Below, piece after piece: positions 1 through 12,640 of a DNA stretch of 64,000 bases; the first letter of the stretch is position 1; the number at the start of each line of letters is the position of its first letter. Under the pieces are notes generated by a model, which saw only the letters and a list, made by a program, of their open reading frames with translations, did not search any database and was not told the origin of the DNA. Where the stretch lies: positions 27,514,249 through 27,578,248 of the forward strand of contig OZ014411.1 of assembly GCA_963965975.1 (NCBI GenBank). The letters run 5' to 3'. This DNA is from Xestospongia bergquistia (lineage: Eukaryota; Porifera; Demospongiae; Haplosclerida; Petrosiidae). The position numbers and the translations under genes are program-made.

Positions 1-747
1 ATGACTTCTTAGTGTATAGAAGCAATATCATTTTCAGCATGCACAATTATGACACTAGCATCATTAATTCTTGATAGTGTTGAGTTTGATGGAGATACTA
101 CATGTATACACTTGTAATCTATATTACATAATGACATGTATATTAATTTAATTGCAAATACAAAGTAACACAAAACTTCAATCAATTGTTATACCAGGAG
201 CTTTAAGAGCATTACTATATTTAGCTCTTTTCTTTGAGGTAATTATTGAAGGTTATGAGCCAAAAGGTTCCACGTTGTTTCATAATAGACATTCTATGAA
301 TGTTCTTTCATACTAAAATTTGGTCCCATACAAAAACTGGTCCAGCAGGCCCTAAAAAAAGACCCTGTCGCATTTTTTTTTGTCTGGGGATAAACAAATT
401 ATCTACTACAGTAAACATATTACATCACATTTCAACACATTTACCTGTCAAGAATTAGATACCTATGAAGAAGGAGCTAGTCGAGAAAATATACATGTAT
501 ATTACTACAGAGAGATATTGAGATTGTACAGAAAGTGAAAAGCATGTTAATAGACAAAATCAAAAAGTTTCTTAGTTAAGAATTGAGGTTTATACTGCAT
601 ATAGAAGAATAAGGAGGTTTGATGTGACAAGTTTATTCATTAATCAACCTGTATATGTAAGATAACTGCCTTCTAAAATGTAGTTACTCAAAAGGAGAAC
701 AACAGAAACTTTTAATAAGATGTCATGTAGACACCACTTCAGAGCAT

Positions 748-1005
748 TTGGGAAGTAACATTGTATGTCCACCATTAACACTACATTTTTTTGACTCCAT
801 GCCAAATATTAATTTACCATCTCATGCAAAGTCACAAATTGGTGCAATAATGTATGTTAAAGAGCCAAATATTGTTCTAGATTTTGTGCAAGTGCAGGAA
901 CAACATGGCTACTGTGATTGTAGTATGTTTGTTGTAGCTTTCACCACATCTCTGTATGCTGGACATAATCCAGTTGAAAGCATATACACATTGCACTTTC
1001 TATAG
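748..1005 (+). pseudogene. Ulp1-type cysteine protease relic (C-terminal part)
   Basis: An open stretch of 85 codons resembles the end of the Ulp1/SENP-like cysteine protease domain found in transposon-borne genes of cnidarians and sponges. It has a Gln-rich lead-in (VQVQEQHGY), the catalytic-type Cys in CDCSMF where the family usually has DCG, and then a hydrophobic FVVAFTTSLYAG stretch. The His and Asp of the triad are not visible, there is no credible start, and the frame stops before the downstream PHD-like segment. I read it as a dead fragment. A related copy lies at 63480-63600. Confidence 0.45.
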
Positions 1006-1089
1006 CCCCACCTACTTCAATGTTTGTAGGCTTTACAGAATTCCTATGTCTTCAATGAAAAAGAAAGATATGACAATTATGCAATCAAG

Positions 1090-1251
1090 TGTTGATACCT
1101 GTAAATTGTGAATGTAGACAACTTGAGAGTGGCAAGATATTGCAGTGTGATCAAGATTGGTTTTATAACGATTCTGTGATTGTACAGAGTATTATTTGGA
1201 AAGGAGATATTATTAGTTGGCTCTGTAAAGCCTGTATTAACTACTTATAGT
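1090..1251 (+). pseudogene. PHD-finger relic downstream of the Ulp1 relic
   Basis: In the appropriate frame this reads with a Cys-rich pattern (LQCDQDWFYND, then WLCKACINYL) like the second half of a PHD zinc finger. Several zinc ligands are lost: CDxC is disrupted and the expected Cys after FYND is Ser. The same sequence at 63690-63843 keeps CDQCQDWFYDDCV, which supports the PHD assignment. In such elements a PHD finger commonly follows a Ulp1-like protease. The fragment ends at a TAG just before an AT-rich tail. Confidence 0.4.
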
Positions 1252-1906
1252 ATTATATTTTTGTAAAAAATAAAGAATTAACAGATAATTATTATTATAA
1301 TTTTATTAATATAGTTATAACAACTAAGTCTTTATGTTGTAAAGGCTGGTACCATATTTTGAAGGCATAGGACCAGACTGACATGATCTTGTCAGTTAAG
1401 TTTTTGTTTTTGTTTCCTAAATCTACAAACAATTTATATATAATAATATGTGTAATGATTAATAAATAGATTGTAGATACAAATGTGCAAGCTGTACTTA
1501 TAAATATACAAACGTGACAGAGCTCTTAGAGGCTCAATAACAGAAAACATAATCATATTCATGATACTTAAGTAATTTACATTACTCTACTTTTAAGTTT
1601 CAGTTAATATATTTTAAATCTGTCAAACAGCATAATGTAATTTATACTGACTTCTACTGATAGTAACATTATCTTGCCTTTGATATCTGGAGTGTAATGT
1701 TGTTTTAGTAAATGCTTTAATATTATACAGAGGGATAGAGACATGTTTTACTGATCTGATAGGTTACCTATATCTCTTAATTAACTGATTAGTGTGGTTT
1801 TGATAATAATCAGTTTAATTAAGGAAGTGCTTTTGTGTATACTAGGTTAATTAATTATGTAGATTAATTTATTATAAAGTATGTTCATTTTTATATTGAA
1901 AAGCAG

Positions 1907-2170
1907 ATGCCTCTACACTTCTACAATACTATAATGATGCAAATCTATTGGAACTTTATGAGACAGTGCTAGCAAACAAGATAGCCTTGTTATTGGAGGT
2001 ATAGCTTTGAAGCATGAGATTTCTGATATTAAGGAGCATTGGTTGAATGCTAAGATATGTGGCATTATCAAGGAAGTTTCTAATTCAAACTTACCCTTAT
2101 TTTGATGAAATAATTCTTGATTGAAAAAGTCATATATCTTTGAGTTTGATAAAGGGAGTCTCTTGTGTCT
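1907..2170 (+). other. Possible coding relic, family unknown
   Basis: Two short open stretches in different frames (about 1909-1997 and 2000-2104) read like protein: NDANLLELYETVLANKIA, then ALKHEISDIKEHWLNAKICG. The frame changes between them and both end in stops. No family is recognised. It may be part of the same decayed element as the Ulp1/PHD relic or an unrelated insertion. Confidence 0.2.
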
Positions 2171-3645
2171 CATGGTTGCACATGGGATGCTTCAAGTATC
2201 TCAAATCTTCATCTTTCTTTGATTTTCAGTTTCCTTCTACACATACATTAGCTTCCTATATTCAACACCAAATACAATTATATTTTTTAAGTCTGTGATA
2301 ATGCTCTAATTAAGTTTTAAAATTAACAGTTATGATTTAGTATTACTTTTAATTTTATCATAACATATGATAATGTAACAGTTATTACAGTATTACTTCT
2401 AGTGGGAGTCAGGAGTTATACTGAGTATCTTGATCATTTAACAATCCACCATTCGTGTAAAAATAATAAGGGCTATGAGAGCTCTAGCTCCACCAACTGT
2501 TAGGTCTCTGCCCCATCTTTTGAGCCAGCATGCTGCTTTTATGAACTCCACCCTTTCATTGTTATATTTAATGTGTACATGTATGTAAAGTGTAAAGGTT
2601 CATTGAGAGCTTTTGTGCTTTCAATGTACCTTTAATATACATTAAAAAAAGGACTAATAAGATCTTTGCAAGAATAAGATAGTAGTTAGAGAGACTACAG
2701 AATTAAACCCAACCTGATTATATTGACAATGATTTGTTTGTCTGTACTACAGTGTTAATAGAAAGTGAGCTTAGAGTCTATATATATAACTTTAATGTTG
2801 ACAAAATATTTGACTAACTAAATTTATAGAGGGTACAAGAAACACCTATTATTTTCTCAAATGGTGATGATTCCATTGTGAATTCTACTTTGATTTTAAG
2901 CAAGAACTTAACTGATAACATAGTGGTATTATATCTATTATTTAGAAATCTAGTACTATAGTTTGTTCATATCTTGTTAACAAATCACTTGATTATGTCA
3001 TTATCACTTATATCTATGTACTCTCTGTAATGACAACACTTGTATATTTAAGTATTTTAAAATATACATGTTCAATGTATTTATAATTGGAATATACATG
3101 TAGTTATAGTATATTATGTGAAGTTTGTATACATGTATAACCATGACAATTACTACATGTAAGTCACTACTCAATATCCTTAAACACTTTTGTCTAAAAT
3201 TTGTATGACCAACTTTTGTGGATATTATATGTCACATGAAATGTAAACTATCTATAAGAACTAAGTGTGTATTATGTAGTATTATAGGAAAATTATCTAC
3301 TTAACTATCATTGACTACCCTCTACCTCTTTCTTTAATGGATCATGTACATAAACATGCTTATATATGTGAGTAGTTGTGTACCTTTACATTATTACCTT
3401 ATTTGGATATATCAGTTTGATATGATTAACATGTTAGATGGAAAGGTCAATGTAATAAGATAAAGATATGTCTGGTAGTTAAACAGTAGTCATCATCCAA
3501 CACTCTCTCTGATTGTCCATTGAATATGTCTACTGGTTACTTTGCAATATATTTACATGTACATTTCAATGATAAATATAAAATAAATGATCTTGTCTTT
3601 ATTTCTGTAATATCTGTAATTTTCTTTATGTCATACATTTATTAG

Positions 3646-4556
3646 AATGGAGAGACTGCACTCTATGTGGCTGCTGAGAATGAATATACCGATATTGCAC
3701 TTCTTCTAATTGAGAGTGGGTGTTCTGTCGATATTAAGTATAATGTGAGTGAAAATATAGGTTGCACACTTCATAACAAAGCCACTTATGGTAGTAGTTC
3801 ATTTGTTTACATATCTATAGTCTAGCAAGCTAGCATCTTCTTAGCTGATGGTCAAATATTTCCACCTTATCAACAAATATCTAAATACTTGTACATAAAT
3901 TCATGTACAGTGTACATCTGTTTATTCTCTTTTTGTCATATATTTATTAGGATGGAAAAACAGCACTCTATGTGGCTGCTGAGAAGAACCATACTGATAT
4001 TGCACTTCTTCTGATTGAGAGTGGGTGTTCTGTTGATATTAAGAATAATGTGAGTTAATATAGGTTGCACACTTCATAACAAAGCCACTTATGGTAGTAG
4101 TTCATTTGTTTACATATCTATAGTCTAGCAAGCTAGAGTCTTCTTAGCCGATGGTCAAATCTTTCCACCCTATCAACAAATATCTAAATACTTGTACATA
4201 AATACATGTACAGTGTACATTTGTTTATTCTCTTTATGTCATATATTTATTAGGATGGAAACACTGCACTCTATGTGGCTGCTGAGAATAACCATACTGA
4301 TATTGCACTTTTTCTGATTGAGAGTGGGTGTTCTGTTGATATTAAGAATAATGTGAGTTAATATAGGTTGCACACTTCATAACAAAGCCACTTATGGTAG
4401 TAGTTCATTTGTTTACATATCTATAGTCTAGCAAGTTAGAGTCTTCTTAGCCGATGGTCAAATCTTTCCACCCTATCAACAAATATCCAAATACTTGTAC
4501 ACAAATACATGTACAGTGTATATCTGTTTATTCTCTTTATGTCATACATTTATTAG
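3646..4556 (+). repeat. Tandem 304-bp exon+intron units, each with one ankyrin repeat
   Basis: Exons at 3646, 3951 and 4254 start 305 and 303 bp apart, and a fourth copy starts at 4557. The repeated unit includes the 99-nt ankyrin exon and its following intron. The intron segment around CACTTCATAACAAAGCCACT recurs almost unchanged, as does the stretch around CTATAGTCTAGCAAG. Such high intron similarity means the repeats were added recently by unit duplication rather than old repeats kept by selection. Confidence 0.9.
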
Positions 4557-5152
4557 GATGGAGAGACTGCATTCTATGTGTAAGCTAAGAAGCAACAACA
4601 GTAGTCTTGTCTCTAGACTATATCAATAAATTAAAGTCTTGTATCTTTGCCTTGATTATTTTAGAATAAGAAATGTTGCCATTATACCCAAATCTTGTTT
4701 CTTGTCAAGTCTAACAATAGTGTTTACTTTCAATTGTTATGTGATAATAATAACATTCATATGATGAAATTGTATTTAGTCATTGCCACAATACTGGTGT
4801 ACATACCATTTCCTGTACCAAGAAAATTGATCAAAGATACCAGACTAGATTTCACCATGGGACATGGTAGTTTTTGAAGAAGACTAACCTCAGGCAACCA
4901 TTTTGCCAGCAGTAGGAGGGGCTAGCTTACTAAATGTCTATCACTTTATATAATGAAACATAATTTGTGACTTATTACATGCAGTTAAAATCTCTATGTA
5001 GTTGTCTTCTTTCTATATTTCTTTGATTATCAAAATATTGAGAGGAAAACAATAGAAAAGTCACATCTTTTAGTCTCTCTATTTTATAGGATATAATTAT
5101 ACAACATATTATATTTACATGTATACTGTATTCTATGTATAAGTATTTACAT

Positions 5153-5192
<40 letters not shown>

Positions 5193-5445
5193 GAATATGT
5201 AAAATCTATCCACTATAGTAGCATCATTACTAAATAATATTAAATGACTTATTATACTGTCTTTGTATTCTTAGGATGATGATACTGCTTTACACTATGC
5301 AGCCTACAATAACAATGTTGACCTTATTAGAGCAATTATGGACCATACTGATTGGATTGATGTTAAAAATAAGGTGAGCATATATTTAAAACTACAACTA
5401 TGTTAAGAACCATCCATTATACAAGATCATATTTCTAAACAGTTG

Positions 5446-5485
<40 letters not shown>

Positions 5486-8400
5486 ATGTCCACTTTCATC
5501 ATCTCATTGTATTGTTGTATATGTCTTTTCAATAAAATAAAACTCACATGTATTAACAGCTGACACACATGGCAACTAATGAATTTAAATAACTATTGCT
5601 ATGAACATTTCAAATATGGTGTGACTGGTCAAGGCTCAAAATTTGATAAAAGTTTCTGAAAGCAGACAATCATTTTTGAGCAGAACCATAATTTCCTCAA
5701 TTCTCCAGTGTTTTAATTTGGGAAACATGTATACTATATTTCTTCCATTAAATACCCCCAGTGTTTATTTTAATCACAACATTCTTGACCAGGTGTTTAT
5801 TTAAAGTAGGTGTTTATTTATCTTCAAACTTCTTAACAGTTAACTGATACATCACTAATACTGACAACTGAATAGTAAAATTTGATAACATGTTAGAAAA
5901 TGTTAACTTGAGATGCCAAGCACACTACTGACTGTACCCATACCAGGCATTTCTTCCATTATGTGTTTTTTTATACAACCACAATACTTATGTTTGATAT
6001 TTATCTAATATAATTTAATAAAATGGAATATAGTACTGTGCCACAAACTTGTTATCCTTTAAATTCTAACATAAGCAGCTTTCTAATATAGGTACACATC
6101 TAGTCAATTTCCATTTTATATGCTCTAAAAAAGCACACACTCTTTGGCTTCGTAACTAGTTTGTTATAAATTAGAACTAAGTAGACTGGAATATTAGTGC
6201 ATGTTTGTATTATGAATATTGAATTTAGTCCATTCATACTTTGTTTAAACTAGTAATAGAGAGTAGTTGTTTCAAAGTTTATAAAGACATTTTGGTACTG
6301 TAATGAAAAGCACAGAACTTAGGCTAAAGACAACAAAACAATAGATTGGAATCAACAGTTCACACAGCATTTTCAGTTATACATGTTAGTTAATTTGTGT
6401 TGTCTGTATCACACTTAGTTATGAAACAGTTTAAAAGAAGGAGCTCAGACATTGTCATTAATACCTGCAATAAGCTATGACCACATGAAGTCACTTTGTC
6501 TTCATTCTAATCATATAAGTAGTGCTGCTGTAATAAAGGGATCCTCTGCCCCTTAAATTATTCTTCCTACTCCATTTTATATGACTTTGTAGCTTTAAAG
6601 TTATTGTTGGATGTAATACAAATTACACATTATATCCTGTATTGATATCTACATTAAGTGCAATTAGCCTTGAACAGTAAACAAAAAGTAGACAAATTAT
6701 ATTGTTCTTGAAACCCACACATTGTTAAACACATAGAGATATCATTCTTGAGATATCATATTGAAATGAATAAAATAGATCATATTATCATAAACAATGT
6801 GGTGCTTTGACTGATTTAAAAGATGATCATTTATTATTGGTACATCAATTAAAGTAATATAAGAATGTTTTACTGGCTTATCATTTTCTACCTTTATCCA
6901 ACTAGGCCATGTATTTTGAAGTTAACACGTGTAATTGTAATAATATTTTTTCATTTTGTTACTGTGTGTTATTTTATGTGAAAAAACCAACAATACTCTA
7001 GAACTTAAATTCTTTCCCTCTTAGTATGGAGACACACCACTTCATGATGCTTGTTCTCAAGGTTCAGTTGATGCTATCAAGTTTCTCATATCATCTGGGC
7101 GAGTGGATCCAATGTCCAAGAATAACGATGAACAAGCACCTATGGAACTTGTTCCTCAAGATCACAAGAATCGTTTTGAAATTTTAAAAATGTTTGAGCC
7201 ATTTCAGCAAAGTCAAGCAGACTTTCCCGTGGAATCCTATGGTAAAGTCTTCATGTGTGGCAACACTACTTCTGGGAAAAGTTCTCTTACTGCTGTCATC
7301 ATGGAACGAGCTAAGAAACCAGTTAATCACAAGTTTGATACAACTGAATGTGTCACAGTAGAACCACTAACTGCTGGTATTAATCCACATACCTTTATAA
7401 GCCACGAAATTGGGAATGTTGTCCTCTACGACCTTGCTGGTCATAGGGAATACTACAGTAGTCATGCTGCCGTCTTAGAAAACCTAATGTTAAGCTCACC
7501 TGCTGTGTTTTTGATCCTTTTCAAACTTATTAATGCAATTGAGACAATGAGAAAAGAGTTATACTACTGGTTTAACTTCATTGAAAATGTCAGCAAAGGA
7601 ATGAAGAGTTCAAAGCGATCCCAAATTATTGTCATTGGAAGTCGACTTGATGAGCTGACTACTAGCTTGGATCCGATATCTGAATTGGTGGATGAAGTTG
7701 TTGAGAAAGCGGCATATTCACAAGAATTCTGTGGGTTCATACCAATGGAATGTCATCGTCCTGGAGGTAAAGGAGTCAAAGACTTTATCGTTACGTTATC
7801 AAAGAGCTGTAAAGCTGTTCTTGATCGATCAGATAAAATTAGTTTTTATTGCCACGTCCAGTACTCTTTTCTGCAGTTTCTTCAAAAAGTAGCTATTAGT
7901 TTGGAAGAGTTGTGTGCTTTGTTAAGAGAACGTAATGATCCTTCTCTTCCATCTGAAATGTCAGTGTTACTCGAATTTCTCACTACTCTAAGTGATAAGG
8001 GTCTTATCTTATTCCTTAGAAATGAGGAAGATCAAAGTTGGATAGTTATAAACAGAGGTGCTCTACTATCAGAAATCAATGGTGTCCTCTTTGCTCCTGT
8101 AGCAATCAAGCGGGTTTATCGAGATATGGCTAGTAATACTGGCATTGTGCCTCTATCAGCTCTCAAGGAAGCATTTCCTCATCACAATACTGATATGTTA
8201 GTTGGGTTTCTTCAAAGTCTTCAATTTTGCCACATAATTGAATCAAGTACACTTGATGATCTTGAAACTAACATATCAACATCAGTACCTCTGCCATTAG
8301 ATGAGGTCCTATTTTTTCCAGCACTCATCAGTGCTGAACCTCCTACTGATATCAATATAGAGAATGGGTTAGGATGGTGTCTATGGTGTCCTAATCCCAA

Positions 8401-10680
8401 TGAATTCCTGTCTACAAGATTTCTCCACATCCTCCTTCTTTGCCTTGCCTATTTTTACTGCCTCCCTCCTCGAAAGAAACCTGGTATAGTTAACGTCACT
8501 AACCCTGCTATACAAGAGTTAGCTCGTCGTTGTACAGTATGGACTAATGGTATATATTGGAAGAACAAATTTGAGATTGTCGTTGAAGTATCTGAACATA
8601 ATCGTTGTGTTACAGTACTTACATCAAACAAGGAAATGGAAGAAAGTCGCCAAGTTTTTAACTCAGTCATTAATAAAGTCCTGAGTCTTAAGAAGCAGTT
8701 TTGTTCATGTACAAGTGATGAATATATGATTGCACCAAATCAAGTATCTACTGCTCATACTCTTGAGGTCTGTGAACGCACACTTTATGCGATAGAAGAT
8801 GTTGCTGTTGCTGTTCTTACTAAAGCTAATGTTATGGACACAGATGACACTGTACTAAATGTCAAAGAGATTGTAGGAGATAAAGATCCATTTCTTCATA
8901 TTGCTCCTTTGGTAACAAAAGCACTGTTTAATACAAGTAATGCTGAGTTACCTGTTCAAGATGATTACCTTCGGCACATTCACGATGTTTGTGGGGACAT
9001 ATTTTTATCATCTGTTGAATGTACTTACATCTCTATAAAAGAGCATTGTAGCAGTTTGAGTGTCTTTGCTGGACGTAATCCTTTGGTAAGTGAATGTATT
9101 ATTATTTATTTACTTTTAGTGTACATGTAACAATGTACATGTAGTATTGATTTTGAACATTATCTTATTGTACTGCTCTATCTACGTCATGTACAGGATC
9201 TTGCCTCACCTTCTTTAACTAATGATGACATTGAACGTGCCTCTAAATCACTTGTTAAGAAGACACATCAAAGTTTGTCTACATTTATTTGATGATGTAT
9301 TACTGATATGGTCTTATATTTCAGGAATGACTACTAGTCTAATTAGCTCTCCTTCATCAGGTAGTATGTCCTGTAGTATAATATAATTGTTAAGGCACAT
9401 TTCATTTATACAGCAATAACACTTGACACTACTGATTCATCGTGTCCTATTACAACAGTAGAGAGTATGTTAGGTAAGACCTACATCATTACTGCTAGTA
9501 CATATAACAAATACCTAATTGATTGTTACAATATTTACATATATTGCCACATTTTTCATTGTAGCTTGTTCGGTTTTGTATTTTGCAGGTACTCATCAAT
9601 TAGGAGCAACTGCTAGCTCAAGTACTCCTTCCTTAAGTAATTTATTAACCATTGCTACTATTAATATTCTAATTTATCATATAATATAGGAACATCTAAT
9701 GACACTGTTGATTCATCATATCTTAATACACCAGTAGAAAATACATTAGGTAAAGTACTTTCTTATAATAGTTTACAGTATATATAATATTACTTTAAAT
9801 AATATTCAATATGTCTTACCAACTTAATTAACGAGATAATATTATTAACTCAACTAATACAATACTTTCTGTTTGAAACATATTTAGCAACAATTTGTTA
9901 AGATATCAATGAATCTGACAATTTTAAAGTGTTGATTTCATTTCTATCAAGTTTTATTTCTGTATCTTATTCTTAGGCTCTCCTAAAGCAGGAGAAGCTA
10001 TTAACTCAAGTACTCCATTTTCAAGTAATTGATTATAAATAGTTAATTGTTATTAGTTACATTCTCATTTCTTATATAATATAGAGACATCAAGTGATAC
10101 TACTGACTCATCTTGTTTTAATACAGCAGTAGAAAGAATATTAGGTAAGACTACTAATCTTTATTATATAGTATTTCACATAGTTCAAGTATACACAGAG
10201 TTATATGATACAATTTTAGAAAGCCATTTATTGCAATATATCCTATTGCCCTAAGCACACACTCTAAGCCTAAAGTAGCTATTATAATGTCTTTTAGTGT
10301 ATTACTGATATCTCTTTGTTGAGGTCATGTTATTGATAACAGCATTACATTGTAATAATGATGCTTTTTTATCTTCAGACAAAGAACCTAAAAAAGTTCA
10401 TCTTCAACGTGTCCTTGGTCCTGTTCAACATAAATGGAGAGAGATTGGAGAAGCCTTGGAAATACCAAATGGAACAATCAAATCTATTGATCATGATGCT
10501 CGTTATAATGACAGTAATAAGCTTTCTGAAGTCTTGCAGACCTGGATTGATACACAAACATCTGATGTGACCTGGAGAAACCTTATTGATGTAATTAAAG
10601 AATATCCTGTCAATGAACCAGGTCTAGCCAAGACTATACCAGACGTCTTAGCAAATCCAAAGATATCTTCTAAGTACTAA
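3646..10680 (+). CDS. Gene A: ankyrin-Roc-COR-Death domain protein (5' partial)
   Basis: Exons inferred from reading frame and GT-AG sites: 3646-3744, 3951-4049, 4254-4352, 5275-5373, 7025-9085, 9197-9272, 9325-9360, 9414-9473, 9599-9646, 9690-9749, 9977-10024, 10085-10144 and 10379-10680 (TAA). The ankyrin exons are 99 nt, one 33-residue repeat each, joined by phase-0 introns. The large exon carries the last ankyrin repeat, a Roc-type GTPase and a COR-like region. Tiny phase-1 exons then encode a Ser/Thr-rich linker, and the last exon a Death domain. The order ankyrin-Roc-COR-Death is that of DAPK1 minus the kinase, so a cytoplasmic GTP-responsive scaffold recruiting Death-domain partners is likely (inference). 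No initiator Met is in the window; upstream exons must lie to the left. The 9197-9272 donor (GTTTGT) is the weakest splice call. Confidence 0.8.
4557..4620 (+). pseudogene. Dead fourth ankyrin exon
   Basis: This is the fourth copy of the 304-bp unit. It has a normal acceptor and begins DGETAFYV like its neighbours, then a TAA replaces the first Ala codon of the conserved AA. The rest diverges and no donor follows. It is presumably skipped by splicing from 4352 to 5275, both phase 0. Confidence 0.7.
5157..5190. repeat. (TA)n microsatellite in a gene A intron
   Basis: An uninterrupted TA dinucleotide run lies in the intron before the exon at 5275. A second run lies in the next intron at about 5446-5481. 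Confidence 0.9.
7025..9085 (+). CDS. Gene A large exon: last ankyrin repeat, Roc GTPase, COR-like region
   Basis: The exon opens after an acceptor at 7024 with an ankyrin repeat (YGDTPLHDAC). A GTPase domain follows: P-loop GNTTSGKSS at 7259-7285, a Walker-B/G3 motif DLAGHREY at about 7430-7453, and a degenerate G4 (SRLD instead of NKxD) near 7640. The roughly 300 residues after that have the helical, Leu-rich look of the COR dimerisation region of ROCO proteins. The exon ends in phase 0 at a GTAAGT donor at 9086; reading on gives only a short intronic tail with a stop. The long frame can also be read from a GTG at 7103, but that is not a real start because the frame is open back to the splice acceptor. 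Intronless over 2 kb, unlike the rest of the gene. Confidence 0.8.
9325..10144 (+). repeat. Three duplicated exon pairs encoding a Ser/Thr-rich linker
   Basis: Exon pairs 9325-9360/9414-9473, 9599-9646/9690-9749 and 9977-10024/10085-10144 form a repeat. The second member is always 60 nt and reads as variants of TSxDTTDSSxxNTxVExxL. The first is 36 or 48 nt and ends in SSSTPS-like residues. All introns are phase 1 and very short (43-227 nt), so pairs can be added or lost without changing frame. The product is a flexible, likely phosphorylated or glycosylated spacer between the COR region and the Death domain (inference). Confidence 0.75.
10379..10680 (+). CDS. Gene A last exon: Death domain
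   Basis: Entered in phase 1 after the acceptor at 10378; the joined codon gives Asp. The roughly 100 residues show the Death-domain pattern: KWREIGEALEIP (helix 2 Trp), TIKSIDHDARYNDSNKLSE, then LQTWI and TWRNLIDVI (the conserved WxxLIDxL-type motif near the end). The TAA is at 10678-10680. The domain would mediate homotypic assembly with other Death-domain proteins. A dead relative is at 30986-31135. Confidence 0.85.
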
Positions 10681-12640
10681 ACATTTTATATTATTTTGAT
10701 TTTTTCTTCTTTATATGTAGTAATTAGTTTGTATTCCATTTTTATTTTGATGGTACACCCTTTGTTCTAATTACTATCTTAAGAAGGTAATAATCTGCTA
10801 CATGTGATTAAAACAAGCCCAGTTTGTTAAATCAATTGTACTGAGGTTGGATGTTTGTGGCTTGATACCAAAGAAGCTAAGATGTCGCATGAAGACCTGA
10901 ACCTGGCAAAATGAATGATGTCACCCTGTATATGATAAGTGCAACAATTACTTTACTATGTTCTAAATACTTAATTAGTATATACTTTGGACTTGTATGT
11001 TGTATGTGTATATATATATGTGTGTGTGTGTGTGATATGTCACAATTACTTACATAATGATTTGTAATGGTTACACTAGCATGTAGGTGTATCTGATAGA
11101 GTACAACATATTACACATTCCTTACCAAGTCCAAAACATTTAATGAGCACTTCAGATGCGCACGCGCTTGTGTGTGTGTGTGTGTGTGGTATATTGCAAG
11201 CACTTACATGATCATTTGTAATAGTTACAGCAGTATGTAGGTGTAACATTGTGACAACAGACCAAATTAACAGAGAAAGAGTATGTCACAAGCATTTACA
11301 TGAATATCCATAATAGTTACACTAGTATGTATATGTAATATTGTGAAAAGGGATGAAATCAATAGAGAGAGATAGAGAGAGAGAGAGAGAGGTATGATGC
11401 AAGCACTTACATGATCATTTGTAATGGTTAATGTTAGCTGAGAACTCTTTCAGACAGGTGTGATCAGTAGTCATAATGATCGCATAATCAATACAAGATG
11501 TTCAAGAATAGATGAAAAAGATTTTGTGATTTGACTCATTTCTTTCTATTCTTTCTACATAATAATAGATACAATGAACACTTCCAAAACTGCGCTAAAT
11601 GTATAAGATATAGCACACTTTTGGAAATGTTTGTTATATATATCTATATTCAGAAGAAATAGTGTCATGTGTCCAATATGGATGGATGGATAATTGTTTG
11701 ACATGTATGTGCCTACTTCCCTTTCTAGTTCTTGAACTTAATCTTGATATAGTTGTCAAGTCTGTTCATTTATTTATAGGAATTCAATAGAAATAGTACT
11801 ACAGCAATGTATGTACAAAGAATAGAGTTGTAGTGTGTATACCAATAAAACATGTACTATTGAGTTTCTGGGAACACAAACTTTACAACATACACACAGG
11901 AAACAAGAATGATATTGTATGTAATATTAATCAAAACATTATTTGTATTACACAGACACTATTTACAATATCAGATATCACTAGTATCAATATTATTGTC
12001 AATATATCAATTGTCATTCTTATATCTAACATTTGTAATGACATTGTTACTACTCCCTCACTTGCATAATTATCAAGTATACTTCTTTATTAATTCTGGA
12101 TATTCTTGATATGTTTAATAATCTCTTAATTATCATCATGTTGAAGTTAGTAAAATCTAGCACATAATACATTTATATTGATTACTTTAAAATACAAAAT
12201 CCCCATTATGTTCATTGAAGAATGACTACTAGATGAATCATTATGTGTTATTATTATTTATAATATTACATTGAAGATTTTTGAAGCTTATGAGTAACAT
12301 TTAAAATTAAGGCATCTATACAGCACTGCTGAGTTACTTACCTGTACTGTTAATGATAGCTTTCTCAATAATAGAATATAGTTGATATAATGCATTAGAA
12401 AACACTTGTGCTTTATTTATTGTTTAGCTACTTGCTAGACTTTATCCATTGAGGTTCCTTTATGAGTTTTTCTATGACCACCATTATTTATCATGTTAGT
12501 AAATATAAATATTTGGAAATTTAAAGGCATATAGATAAAGTAAATAATGATAATTATGCTCAAAATTGAACTAAGAACTTTCATTATGTCTGTCCACAAT
12601 AAAATGGTTGGTTTCAACTATCCCTCACATTCTGTACCTA
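10681..12640. other. Intergenic, simple repeats only
   Basis: No supportable gene. There are TG/GTGT runs at about 10995-11035 and 11168-11189 and a GA run at about 11366-11393. A diverged tandem repeat of roughly 110-130 bp is seen as recurrent phrases such as AAGCACTTACATGATCATTTG and GTTACACTAGTATGTA between 11040 and 11430. Confidence 0.6.

Noticed and set aside
7103..7105. GTG as the start of the Roc-COR protein
   Set aside because: The frame is open upstream through an ankyrin repeat to a splice acceptor at 7024, so it is an internal codon.
8221..8670. Minus-strand genes opposite the Roc-COR exon
   Set aside because: They are shadows of the well-supported plus-strand exon and have no motifs or splice context.
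11833..12109. Overlapping small ORFs rich in Ile and Tyr
   Set aside because: Two frames are open at once in low-complexity AT-rich DNA. Composition explains them and no motif is present.
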